41,120 bases of DNA, taken from NCBI GenBank assembly GCA_004323695.1, contig SCRU01000011.1:1-41120 (forward strand). The letters are read 5' to 3'. The position numbers were made by a program, and so were the translations under genes. Source of the DNA: Burkholderiaceae bacterium. GTDB taxonomy: Bacteria > Pseudomonadota > Gammaproteobacteria > Burkholderiales > Burkholderiaceae_C. Every line of letters begins with the position of its first letter. Position 1 is the stretch's first letter. Below the pieces are notes generated by a model. The model had not been told where the DNA came from, searched no databases, and worked only from the letters and a program-made list of their open reading frames with translations. Below are positions 10,411 through 20,698 of this stretch, in pieces.

Positions 10411-11415
10411 TTGAACACAACTGCCCATTCATCGGAAACGGCCTTGGCAAAGAATGTGCTAGGTGCCGACAAAAGCGGGCGCCCGCGCATCGTCGTGCTC
10501 GGCAGCCTCAACATGGATTTGGTGCTGCGTGTAGCACATGCGCCGGAGGCCGGCGAAACCCTCAATGGCCGCTCGATGACCACCGTTCCAGGCGGCAAAG
10601 GCGGCAACCAGGCCGTCAGTTGCGCGCGCCAGGGAGCGGCCGTCAGCCTGCTCGGCCGCGTTGGCGCCGACGTCTACGGCCAGGCCCTGCGCCAAGCGCT
10701 GACGTGCGACGGCATCGACCACACCGGGGTTCAAACCGATGCGCAGCAACCCACGGGCGTGGCGCTGGTGATGGTCGACGACGACGCGCAGAACCGCATC
10801 GTTGTCATCGCCGGCGCGAATGCCGGGGTCGAGGTTGATGCGCGCGATCCTGACCTGGCGCAGCGGCTGCGCGGCGCCGCCTTCCTGCTGGCGCAATTCG
10901 AGACCCCGCTGGCTCAGGTCGTCGCGGCGGCGGTGCTGGCCCATCGCGTTGGCTGCAAGGTACTGCTCAACCCCTCTCCGGCGCAGGCACTGCCCATCGA
11001 ACTCTGGCCCCTGCTCGATACCCTGGTCGTCAACGAAGTCGAGGCCAGACTGCTCTGTGGCCTACCGGCGGATACGCCCGCCCAGGCAGCGGCCGCGGCG
11101 CGCGCGCTGCGAGAGCGCGGCGTGGCGCGCGTGGTCGTCACGCTGGGTGCCGATGGTGCGGTTGCCGCCGATGCCCTGAGCTGCCGCCACCATCCGGCAC
11201 TGGCGGTGAAGGCCGTGGACACCACCGCCGCCGGTGACACCTTTCTCGGCGCGCTGGCCGTGACACTGGCCAACGGCCAGAGCTTCGATGACGCCGTGCG
11301 CCACGGCATCCGGGCGGCAGCGCTGTGCGTGACGAAGGTCGGTGCCCAGCCCTCCATTCCCGATCGCAACGCCGTGCTGCAAAGTGCTCTGCCCCCCGAT
11401 TGGATTTCGCTATGA
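10411..11415 (+). CDS. rbsK: Ribokinase
   Basis: PfkB-family sugar kinase that phosphorylates ribose to ribose-5-phosphate, 334 residues from a TTG start. Motifs: GSLNMDLVLRV (substrate side), PGGKGGNQAV (PfkB signature 1 with the ribokinase GGKGxNQA form), NPSPAQALP, NEVEARLL, and DTTAAGDTFLGAL with the catalytic Asp at residue 276. No ATG fits the N-terminus. TTG 10411 follows an in-frame stop at 10387-10389, and GTG 10456 is an alternative; neither has a strong ribosome site. The stop overlaps the rbsD start (ATGA), so rbsK and rbsD are translationally coupled. No ribose ABC transporter or rbsR is next to them. Confidence 0.93.
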   Translation: MNTTAHSSETALAKNVLGADKSGRPRIVVLGSLNMDLVLRVAHAPEAGETLNGRSMTTVPGGKGGNQAVSCARQGAAVSLLGRVGADVYGQALRQALTCDGIDHTGVQTDAQQPTGVALVMVDDDAQNRIVVIAGANAGVEVDARDPDLAQRLRGAAFLLAQFETPLAQVVAAAVLAHRVGCKVLLNPSPAQALPIELWPLLDTLVVNEVEARLLCGLPADTPAQAAAAARALRERGVARVVVTLGADGAVAADALSCRHHPALAVKAVDTTAAGDTFLGALAVTLANGQSFDDAVRHGIRAAALCVTKVGAQPSIPDRNAVLQSALPPDWISL

Positions 11416-11807
11416 AACGTACCGCCCTTTTGCACGCCGAGCTGTCACAGGTGATTGCCGCGCTGGGGCATGGCGACATGCTCGTGATCGGCGATGCCGG
11501 GCTGCCGATCCCCGCCGGGCCACGCCGTATCGATCTCGCGGTTACACCGGGTGTGCCGAGAATGGCCGATGTGCTGGCCGCGGTGCTGTCTGAAATGCAG
11601 GTGGAGCGTGCCTATGTTGCCGAAGAAGCGATAAGCGCAGATCGTCAGTCTTTGCCCGACTGGTGCCGGGGCCGTCTGCCAGTCACCGCGCAAACCGTGC
11701 CGCACGAGGAATTCAAGCGCATCAGCGCGCAGGCCCGTGCCATCGTACGCACCGGGGAATGCACGCCCTATGCCAACATCATCCTGTGCGCCGGCGTCAC
11801 GTTTTGA
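11412..11807 (+). CDS. rbsD: D-ribose pyranase
   Basis: 131-residue RbsD/FucU family mutarotase converting beta-pyranose ribose to the furanose used by ribokinase. LGHGD puts the conserved catalytic His at residue 20, followed by MLVIGDAGLPIP. The C-terminal IVRTGECTPYANIILCAGV is the family's active-site end. The ATG overlaps the rbsK stop by four bases. In enteric rbs operons rbsD comes first and the transporter lies between; here the gene follows rbsK directly. It converges on the SDR gene across a 110-base gap that holds a repeat copy. Confidence 0.95.
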   Translation: MKRTALLHAELSQVIAALGHGDMLVIGDAGLPIPAGPRRIDLAVTPGVPRMADVLAAVLSEMQVERAYVAEEAISADRQSLPDWCRGRLPVTAQTVPHEEFKRISAQARAIVRTGECTPYANIILCAGVTF

Positions 11808-11823
11808 GTGGCAACGAATATTG

Positions 11824-11892
11824 GTTGCTATATAAATAGCGGCCAACTGTGCATATCCCATAAGGTCTCAGCGCATATTTTCTTTGAAATCC
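11824..11892 (+). repeat. AT-rich dispersed repeat copy between rbsD and the SDR gene
   Basis: Starts GCTATATAAATAGCGGCC and ends AAGGTCTCAGCGC, ATATTTTCTTTGAAATC. It matches the copy in imuB (3781-3852) block by block and is the only clearly intergenic copy between convergent genes here. It might also serve as a transcription end site. Confidence 0.55.
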
Positions 11893-11917
11893 AGGCGCCG
11901 GAACCACTGCTCGGGAC

Positions 11918-12700
11918 TCACGCCGCAAACCCGTCATCTGCCGCGATCACGGCGCCATTCACGAAATGGCTTTGCGCGCTGGCCAGCAGCACGATCAGCG
12001 CATCCAGGTCTTCGGGCTTGCCCACGCGCTTGCGCGGCAGCATCTGCACCAGCTTTTGGCCCTGCTCGGTGTGCCAGTGGTGGTGGTTGATTTCGGTGTC
12101 GATATAGCCCGGGCAGATGGCATTCACGTTGATGCCGAACTTGCCCCACTCCAGCGCCATGGCGCGCGTCATCTGCACCACGGCGGCCTTGCTCATGCAG
12201 TACACGCCGATCTGCGGCAGCACGCGCAGCCCCGCCATGCTCGCCACGTTGATGATGCGCCCGCCCGTGTAGGTGCCCGGCGCGGCACCGCGCGCGCGCG
12301 CCAGCATGCGCCGGCCGACTTCCTGCGCGACAAAAAACGCGCCTTTGACATTGGTGTCGAAGATGAAATCAAAGTCGGTCTCGGTCACATCCTGGATGCG
12401 CTGGGTCGTACTGACGCCGGAGTTGTTCACCAGAATGTCGATCGAGCCGACCTCGGTCTCGGCGCGCGCCACCGCCGCCTTGACCGAGTCGGGATTCGTC
12501 ACGTCGAGCTCCACGACGTGCGCGGCGCCGCCCTCGCCCTCGATGCGCGCGCGCAGCTCCTTGAGCTTGTCCAGACGCCGGCTGGCCAGCACCACGGCAG
12601 CGCCGGCGCGCGACAGGGTCCAGGCGAATTGCGCGCCCAGGCCGCCCGATGCGCCCGTGACGAAGGCCACACGGCCCGAAAGATCAATGCTGTAAGCCAT
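11918..12700 (-). CDS. SDR-family NAD(P)-dependent oxidoreductase
   Basis: Classical short-chain dehydrogenase/reductase of 260 residues. The cofactor loop is TGASGGLG (15-22). NNSG at 92-95 replaces the usual NNAG. The catalytic set is Ser154, Tyr167 and Lys171 (YCMSK). The C-terminus (VNGAVIAADDGFAA) is the usual SDR end. ATG 12700 (MAYSIDLSGRVAFVTG) is chosen by family alignment; longer in-frame starts at 12784 would run into the divergent promoter region. It is divergent from the ETF-ubiquinone oxidoreductase gene. The substrate is unknown; a 3-oxoacyl-ACP reductase-like or 3-hydroxyacyl-CoA activity is possible but unproven. Confidence 0.88.
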   Translation of the reverse strand: MAYSIDLSGRVAFVTGASGGLGAQFAWTLSRAGAAVVLASRRLDKLKELRARIEGEGGAAHVVELDVTNPDSVKAAVARAETEVGSIDILVNNSGVSTTQRIQDVTETDFDFIFDTNVKGAFFVAQEVGRRMLARARGAAPGTYTGGRIINVASMAGLRVLPQIGVYCMSKAAVVQMTRAMALEWGKFGINVNAICPGYIDTEINHHHWHTEQGQKLVQMLPRKRVGKPEDLDALIVLLASAQSHFVNGAVIAADDGFAA

Positions 12701-12839
12701 TTTGAGAGTCTCCGCTGTGCCAGACCAATCGTGCCATTGTGCCGATTCCCCGCATAAAATTGGTCGCGGACCCGAGAGCGGCACTGGCAGGACTGGCGGC
12801 TGTGTCTCATTATCAAACCAGAATCACCCGAGAGACCTC

Positions 12840-14534
12840 ATGACCAACGAAGAAATCCTGTCCCGGTTCGGCCCGCGGGAGGCCATGGAATACGACGTGG
12901 TGGTGGTGGGCGGCGGCCCGGGCGGCCTGGCCACCGCCATCCGGCTGAAACAGCTCGCCGCCGAGAAAGGCACCGACGTGTCGGTGGTGGTGCTGGAGAA
13001 GGGCTCCGAGCCCGGCGCGCACATTCTGTCGGGCGCCATCATGGACCCGATCGCGATGAACGAGCTGTTTCCCGACTGGAAGGAGTTGGGCTGCCCTTTG
13101 AATCAGCCGGTAACCGACGACGCGATGATTTTCCTGGGTGAAAAATCGTCGTACCGCACGCCGGCCCTGTTCCTGCCCAAGTGCTTCCAGAACCACGGCA
13201 ACTATGTGGTCAGCGTGGGTAACATCACGCGCTGGATGGCACAGCAGGCGGAAGGGCTTGGCGTTGAAATCTTCCCCGGGTTCGCCGGCGCCGAGCTGCT
13301 GTACAACGAGGATGGCAGCGTCAAGGGCGTGGCCACCGGCAATCTGGGCATCGGCAAGGACGGCCAGCCGACCGAGAACTTCCAGCTCGGCATGGAGCTG
13401 CACGGCAAGTACACGATTTTTGCCGAAGGCTCGCGCGGCCATCTGGGCAAGCAGCTCATTGCGCGCTACAAGCTCGACGCGGGCAAGGACCCGCAAGGCT
13501 ACGCGATCGGGATCAAGGAGCTGTGGGAAATCGACCCGGCACGGCACCAGCCCGGTTTCGTGATGCACACCGCGGGCTGGCCGATGGACAGCAGCACCTA
13601 TGGCGGCGCCTTCCTGTACCACATGGAAGACAACAAGATCGCGCTGGGGTTCATCACGGGGCTGGACTACGCCAACCCCTACCTGAGTCCGTTCGAGGAA
13701 TTCCAGCGCTGGAAGACGCACCGCAACATCCGCTGGTACCTGGAGGGTCAGGATCAGGGCCTCAAGCCCGCCAAACGGCTCGCGTATGGCGCGCGCGCCA
13801 TCACGGCCGGCGGCCTGCTCTCGCTGCCGAAGACGGTGTTTCCGGGCGGCGCGCTGGTCGGCTGCGACGCGGGCTACCTGAACGTGAGCCGGATCAAGGG
13901 CAGCCACGCCGCGATCAAGACCGGCATGCTGGCGGCCGAGGCAGCCTACGACGCCGTCACCAGCGGACGCCAGCATGACGAACTCGCCGCCTACCCGCAA
14001 GCGTTCGAGAAGAGCTGGCTGCATGCCGAACTGAACCAGTCGCGCAACTTCAAGGCCTGGTTCAAGAAGGGACTGACCGTGGCCACGCTGATGAACGGCT
14101 TCGAGCAGTGGGCGCTGGGCGGTAATATTCCGTGGACGATCCACCGCAAACAGGCGGACCATCTGGCGCTCAAGCCGGCGGCGCAGTGCAAGCCCATCGA
14201 CTACCCGAAGCCGGACGGCAAGATCACGTTCGACCGCCTCTCCAGCGTGTTCATCAGCAACACCAACCACGAGGAAAACCAGCCCTCGCACCTGACTTTG
14301 AGAGACGCGTCGGTGCCGGTCAACCTCAATCTCGCCAAGTACGCCGGTCCCGAGGCGCGCTATTGCCCGGCCGGCGTCTACGAGTTCGTGAAAAACGAGG
14401 ACAACAGCGAGCGATTGCAGATCAACGCGCAGAACTGCGTGCACTGCAAGACCTGTGACATCAAGGATCCGACGCAGAACATCGTGTGGCTGCCACCCGA
14501 GGGCGGCGGCGGGCCGAACTACAGCGGCATGTGA
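12840..14534 (+). CDS. Electron transfer flavoprotein-ubiquinone oxidoreductase
   Basis: 564-residue inner-membrane-associated FAD/[4Fe-4S] enzyme that passes electrons from electron transfer flavoprotein (acyl-CoA and amino acid dehydrogenases) to ubiquinone. The FAD-binding GGGPGG is at 24-29. The iron-sulfur ligands are Cys509 (YCPAGVYEF) and Cys533, Cys536 and Cys539 (CVHCKTC), followed by DIKDPTQNIVWLPPEGGGGPNYSGM, the family's invariant C-terminus. ATG 12840 (MTNEEILSRFGPREAMEYD) has a GAGAG ribosome site; a longer frame upstream is ignored. Length agrees with bacterial ETF-QO. No etfAB genes are in the window. Confidence 0.96.
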   Translation: MTNEEILSRFGPREAMEYDVVVVGGGPGGLATAIRLKQLAAEKGTDVSVVVLEKGSEPGAHILSGAIMDPIAMNELFPDWKELGCPLNQPVTDDAMIFLGEKSSYRTPALFLPKCFQNHGNYVVSVGNITRWMAQQAEGLGVEIFPGFAGAELLYNEDGSVKGVATGNLGIGKDGQPTENFQLGMELHGKYTIFAEGSRGHLGKQLIARYKLDAGKDPQGYAIGIKELWEIDPARHQPGFVMHTAGWPMDSSTYGGAFLYHMEDNKIALGFITGLDYANPYLSPFEEFQRWKTHRNIRWYLEGQDQGLKPAKRLAYGARAITAGGLLSLPKTVFPGGALVGCDAGYLNVSRIKGSHAAIKTGMLAAEAAYDAVTSGRQHDELAAYPQAFEKSWLHAELNQSRNFKAWFKKGLTVATLMNGFEQWALGGNIPWTIHRKQADHLALKPAAQCKPIDYPKPDGKITFDRLSSVFISNTNHEENQPSHLTLRDASVPVNLNLAKYAGPEARYCPAGVYEFVKNEDNSERLQINAQNCVHCKTCDIKDPTQNIVWLPPEGGGGPNYSGM

Positions 14535-14617
14535 GCCAGCGGTACGGCCCGCCCCGTGGCACCCGCCGCTATCTGTTGACCGGCCGCGCCGGCCCCGCGG
14601 GAAGGTAGAATTCCGCA

Positions 14618-14794
14618 CGTCAGGAGAGAGTTTCCTCATCGAAACCGCCGAAGGCTGAACGCTCAGGCAAAAGGACTGGCGCAAACGATTCTGTTGGAGA
14701 GAGGCCCAACCCGGTTGGGCCCACCGAAGGGGCAAGGCGCTCGCCAGACAGGGGTCTGCGACGCCGAATCTCTCAGGTAAAGCGGACAACAGGG
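14618..14794 (+). ncRNA. Tandem glycine riboswitch upstream of gcvT
   Basis: Two aptamers are visible in tandem. The first (about 14621-14682) has GGAGAG, GCCGAAGG, then CTCAGGCAAAAGGAC. The second (about 14695-14793) has GGAGAG, a GGCCCAACCCGGTTGGGCC arm, CACCGAAGGGGCAAG, a long hairpin around CGCCAGACAGGGGTCTG, and CTCTCAGGTAAAGCGGAC. These are the conserved glycine-riboswitch blocks, and such elements typically switch gcv genes on when glycine is present. TAGAAT at 14606-14611 could be the -10 element, giving a transcript start near 14618; no good -35 is visible. The gcvT start lies about 27 bases downstream. Confidence 0.95.
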
Positions 14795-14820
14795 TTCCCG
14801 GTGTGAATGGGTCACGCCGC

Positions 14821-16053
14821 ATGTCATGGAGCCCTCGCTTGTCCACAGACCACACCCTTTTGCGCACTCCGCTGCACGGCTTGCACATCGAACTCGGCGC
14901 CCGCATGGTGGCGTTCGCCGGGTATGCCATGCCGGTGCAATACCCGAGCGGCCTGATGGCCGAGCACCTGCACACGCGCCGGGCGGCAGGGCTGTTTGAT
15001 GTGTCGCACATGGGCCAGCTGCGCCTGGTCGGGCCTGATGCGGCGGCCGCATTCGAGACCCTGATGCCGCTGGACGTGATCGATCTGCCCGTGGGCAAGC
15101 AGCGCTACGGCCTGCTGCTGAACGACGAGGGCGGCATCCTGGACGACCTGATGTTCATCAAGCGCGGGGACGATATGAGCGCCGCCGGGCCGTCCCGAGG
15201 CGCGAAAGCCCCCCCGGGGGGCAGCGAGCCACACGCAGTGGGCGAGCGTGGAGGCGACATTCTCGTGATCGTCAACGGCGCCTGCAAGGTGGCCGACATC
15301 GCCCATATCCAGCAGAAGATCGGCGCGCGCTGCCAGGTGATTCCGATGCCGGAGATGGCGCTGCTGGCGCTGCAGGGCCCGCAGGCCGTCGCGGCTCTGT
15401 CAAAGCTCGCGCCCGGCGTCGAAAAGCTGGTATTCATGTCTGGTGGGCGATTCAGTATCGCGGGCTGCGACTGCTTTGTGACCCGCAGCGGCTACACGGG
15501 CGAAGACGGCTTCGAGATCTCGGTGCCGGCCGCGCAGGCTGAAACGCTGGCGCGCGCGCTGCTCGCACAGCCCGGGGTCTTGCCCGTCGGCCTGGGCGCG
15601 CGCAATTCGCTGCGGCTGGAAGCCGGCCTGTGCCTGTATGGCAATGACATTGATACGACCACCACGCCGGTGGAAGCCGGTCTGAACTGGGCCATGCAAA
15701 AGGTGCGCCGCGCTGGCGGCGCGCGCGCCGGTGGTTTTCCGGGAGCTGCAAAGATACTAGCGCAACTGCAAGGTGGCGTATCGGCTCCAGCCACAAAACG
15801 CGTGGGACTGGTGGCGCTGGAGCGGATTCCGGTGCGAGAGCCCAGCGAGCTGCAAAATGCCACCGGCCAGCGTATCGGCGAAGTCACCAGCGGACTGCTG
15901 GGACCGAGCATCGACCAGCCCATCGCCATGGGTTACGTGAGCACCGAATACGCCGCCCTGGGCACGCGCTTGAACGCCGTCGTGCGCGGCAAGCCGGTGC
16001 CCATGGAAGTGGCCGCCATGCCTTTTGTTCCGAACCGGTATTTTCGCGGATAA
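14821..16053 (+). CDS. gcvT: Glycine cleavage system T protein (aminomethyltransferase)
   Basis: Transfers the methylene group from aminomethyl-lipoyl-GcvH to tetrahydrofolate, releasing ammonia. The product is 410 residues from ATG 14821; GTG 14803 is an alternative six codons upstream, and neither has a clear ribosome site. Family motifs: HIELGARMVAFAGYAMPVQYP, DVSHMGQ, SGYTGEDGFEI, GLGARNSLRLEAGLCLYGNDID, and the C-terminal PFVPNRYFRG. The protein is longer than usual because about 28 residues (119-146, Ala/Gly/Pro-rich) are inserted between MFIKRGDD and ILVIVNGACK. They are encoded by a GC-rich repeat that keeps the frame. The gene is first in the riboswitch-controlled gcvT-gcvH-gcvP operon. 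Confidence 0.95.
   Translation: MSWSPRLSTDHTLLRTPLHGLHIELGARMVAFAGYAMPVQYPSGLMAEHLHTRRAAGLFDVSHMGQLRLVGPDAAAAFETLMPLDVIDLPVGKQRYGLLLNDEGGILDDLMFIKRGDDMSAAGPSRGAKAPPGGSEPHAVGERGGDILVIVNGACKVADIAHIQQKIGARCQVIPMPEMALLALQGPQAVAALSKLAPGVEKLVFMSGGRFSIAGCDCFVTRSGYTGEDGFEISVPAAQAETLARALLAQPGVLPVGLGARNSLRLEAGLCLYGNDIDTTTTPVEAGLNWAMQKVRRAGGARAGGFPGAAKILAQLQGGVSAPATKRVGLVALERIPVREPSELQNATGQRIGEVTSGLLGPSIDQPIAMGYVSTEYAALGTRLNAVVRGKPVPMEVAAMPFVPNRYFRG
15175..15258 (+). repeat. GC-rich repeat inserted in frame in gcvT
   Basis: 84 bases that interrupt the conserved gcvT reading frame between the RGDD and ILVIVNGACK codons. The core is GCCCCCCCGGGGGGC (15208-15222), a near-perfect palindrome, followed by AGCGAGCCACACGCAGTGGG and CGAGCGTGGAGGC. 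From memory this resembles an abundant intergenic palindromic repeat of Comamonadaceae genomes; I cannot check copy number here. It encodes a low-complexity loop. Confidence 0.7.
15745..15799 (+). repeat. Possible AT-rich repeat copy inside gcvT
   Basis: GCTGCAAAGATACTAGCGC then GGCTCCAGCC resembles GCTATCAAAGATGTAGCGC then GGCTGGAGCC of the imuB copy. It also encodes the conserved GAAKILAQL segment, so part of the likeness may be coincidental. Confidence 0.35.
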
Positions 16054-16078
16054 CCTCACTTTTTTTTGGAGAAGACGC

Positions 16079-16462
16079 ATGATCAAATACACCGAAGATC
16101 ACGAGTGGCTCAGCCTTGAGGGTGCCGCCGCCACCGGCGCCATCGTCACTGTGGGCATCACCGCCCATGCGCAGGACGCGCTGGGCGACGTGGTGTTCGT
16201 CGACCTGCCCGAGGTCGGCAAGTCGTTTGCGCAAAAGGAAGTCGCCGGCGTGGTCGAATCCGTCAAGGCCGCGGCCGATGTGTACATGCCGGTGTCGGGC
16301 ATCATCACCGAAGTCAACGAGGCGCTGCGCGCCGACCCGAGCCTGGCCAACAGCGACCCGCTCGGGGCCGGCTGGTTCTTCAAGGCCCGGCTGGTCGATG
16401 CGGCGCAGTTCGATGCGTTGATGGACGAGACCGTCTACACCAAGTTTTCCGACAACGCCTGA
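16079..16462 (+). CDS. gcvH: Glycine cleavage system H protein
   Basis: 127-residue lipoyl carrier that shuttles the aminomethyl intermediate between GcvP, GcvT and the dihydrolipoamide dehydrogenase. The lipoylated lysine is Lys63 in GVVESVKAA. The first residues (MIKYTEDHEWLSLEG) and the GAGWFFKARL segment are typical. A TTGGAGAAG ribosome site lies just before ATG 16079. It is 25 bases after gcvT and 18 before gcvP, so all three are co-transcribed. The L protein (lpd) is not in the window. Confidence 0.97.
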   Translation: MIKYTEDHEWLSLEGAAATGAIVTVGITAHAQDALGDVVFVDLPEVGKSFAQKEVAGVVESVKAAADVYMPVSGIITEVNEALRADPSLANSDPLGAGWFFKARLVDAAQFDALMDETVYTKFSDNA

Positions 16463-16480
16463 CCCGCAGGAGTTTTCCCC

Positions 16481-19372
<2,892 letters not shown>

Positions 19373-19481
19373 TAAAAAGATACACCATCTCACCGGCGCT
19401 TCACCGCGCTGACACACGGGTATCACAATTTCCGCGCAGACTTCACTGCGTCGTCTCTGTTGACGCGATCGTGAGGTCCTC

Positions 19482-19754
19482 TTGAACGCATTGAACTACC
19501 GCATCGAAAGTTCACACCCGATGGTTTGTCCGCTGCTGTCCGCATCGCTCGAAACCGCCGTGCTGATGAGCGACAGCGAGACCGCGGTCGCAGTCGCCGC
19601 AAAGAGCGTGACGCGGCCATCGGGTCACGAAATCAGGGTCGTCTACATCCCCACGGGAGAGGTGATCTTTTCCAAATCCGTCGATAACCACGACGCCTCG
19701 CCAGCCGACCCCAAAATGAATGCAGGAGCAAGCCGCCCGGCAGGCCGACCTTGA
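19482..19754 (+). CDS. Hypothetical protein
   Basis: I do not recognise this 90-residue frame. It would begin with TTG 19482, seven bases after a GAGG-like site, or with the next TTG at 19491. The most structured part is SGHEIRVVYIPTGEVIFSKS (residues about 47-66), which looks like two beta strands with a turn. The remainder is low in recognisable motifs, with no signal peptide or membrane segment. It lies 109 bases after gcvP on the same strand and could be a read-through tail of that operon. Reality as a gene is uncertain. Confidence 0.45.
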   Translation: MNALNYRIESSHPMVCPLLSASLETAVLMSDSETAVAVAAKSVTRPSGHEIRVVYIPTGEVIFSKSVDNHDASPADPKMNAGASRPAGRP

Positions 19755-19809
19755 GAAATTCGGCGTCCATTAATCACTTATGTGAATAGTATCGATCATC
19801 AATCTAAAG

Positions 19810-19838
19810 TTGAATAGACTAAGTGTTAACCCTAATAT
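19810..19838 (+). promoter_or_regulatory. Putative sigma-70 promoter for the 101-residue hypothetical gene
   Basis: TTGAAT (19810-19815), a 17-base spacer, then TAATAT (19833-19838), within the most AT-rich stretch of the neighbourhood. The downstream gene starts at 19871, so the transcript leader would be about 25 bases. Confidence 0.5.
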
Positions 19839-19870
19839 GAAGATACAAGCTTTCAAGAAGGGAACACATC

Positions 19871-20176
19871 ATGAGCAGCCTAGTTCGACCAGCCTACCAA
19901 TGGCATCTTGGCAATGCCCGTAGGGGACCCGTCGCTCCCCATGCGACGCAGCCGTCCCAGCGCTCTGCGGCATCGCGCCTGGTCAGTGCGCTCAAGGCAT
20001 GGTCGCAGGGGATGGCCCGGGAGCGCGCCGATGCGCGCTATCTGGCGGCGGCAATGGATGACCCGCGCCTGATGGCCGATCTGCGGCGCGCGCTGGACGA
20101 GGGCGACCCGGCGCTGGCAGTAGCGGCGCGCGCAGCCATGGCGCGCTATCGCCGGGCCGAAATGCGTACTGTCTGA
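19871..20176 (+). CDS. Hypothetical protein
   Basis: Unrecognised 101-residue basic protein. A GAAGGGAA ribosome site precedes ATG 19871, and a good promoter lies about 33 bases upstream, so expression is plausible. The N-terminal half (to about residue 35) is rich in Ala, Pro, Arg and His and probably flexible. The C-terminal half, from SRLVSALKAW to the end, looks alpha-helical, with a repeated Ala/Arg/Asp pattern (ARYLAAAMDDPRLMADLRRAL). There is no signal peptide or membrane segment. The gene converges on the DUF3761-like gene, with a hairpin between. Confidence 0.65.
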   Translation: MSSLVRPAYQWHLGNARRGPVAPHATQPSQRSAASRLVSALKAWSQGMARERADARYLAAAMDDPRLMADLRRALDEGDPALAVAARAAMARYRRAEMRTV

Positions 20177-20191
20177 GGAGAACGATCTGCC

Positions 20192-20220
20192 CTTGGCGTG
20201 GCTGACAAGGCCGCGCCAAG
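20192..20220. terminator. Hairpin between convergent genes, possible two-way terminator
   Basis: CTTGGCGTGGC pairs with GCCGCGCCAAG (11 pairs including one G-U) around the loop TGACAAG. It lies in the 55-base gap between two convergent genes. There is no T run, so intrinsic termination is not assured. Confidence 0.5.
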
Positions 20221-20231
20221 CCGCGCGGGAG

Positions 20232-20654
20232 TTACTTGGAGCAGGCTTTACCGTGGCTGGGGTGATCGCCCGCGGCCTTGGCCTCGGCCTCCGTCATGTA
20301 TTGGCCGGCCTTGGTTTTGCCGTAGTATTTGTCACCTTCGCAATGGTAGGTTTTGGAAGCGGTATTGACCCAGACCTTGCCAGCACCACCGCCGGCAGCG
20401 GCAGCAGCGGGCATGGCGGCCGCCTTGGACGCTTTCTTGGGTGCCGCCATGGGTTGGGCAGCGGCTGCGCCTGTCGCGGCTTCCCAGGACTTCACGCCTT
20501 TATGCCCCTTGCACGCACCCTTCTTCACGCCGGTGTAGGAAGTCCCGTCCTTGCAGGTCGCGGTAGCAGTGGCCCCGGCCGCTGGCCCCTGTGCAAACGA
20601 GACGGTACCGAGAGCAGCCAACAGAGCGGCGAAGATCAATGATTTCATTTTCAT
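20232..20654 (-). CDS. Secreted DUF3761-like protein
   Basis: 140-residue protein with a clear Sec signal peptide (MKMKSLIFAALLAALGTVSFA, cleavage after Ala21 or near it). The mature part begins with ATCKDGTSYTGVKKGACKGHKGVKSW, which fits the DUF3761 pattern of two Cys around a DGT and an HxGV. It is followed by an Ala/Pro/Lys linker (about residues 60-90) and a second module, KVWVNTASKTYHCEGDKYYGKTKAGQYM, ending in DHPSHGKACSK. That C-terminal module occurs at the end of various betaproteobacterial secreted proteins. It is periplasmic or extracellular with unknown role. The ribosome site is AGGAAAA. The GlsB-like gene lies 44 bases upstream on the same strand. Confidence 0.8.
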   Translation of the reverse strand: MKMKSLIFAALLAALGTVSFAQGPAAGATATATCKDGTSYTGVKKGACKGHKGVKSWEAATGAAAAQPMAAPKKASKAAAMPAAAAAGGGAGKVWVNTASKTYHCEGDKYYGKTKAGQYMTEAEAKAAGDHPSHGKACSK

Positions 20655-20698
20655 GGGTTTTCCTGACTAGTAACGTTGAGGGACAAAGAAAAAGAGGC

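Noticed and set aside
14571-14605. TTGACC followed by GC-rich arms as a -35 element for the gcv promoter
   Set aside because: The spacing to TAGAAT at 14606 is 24 bases, too long for a sigma-70 promoter.
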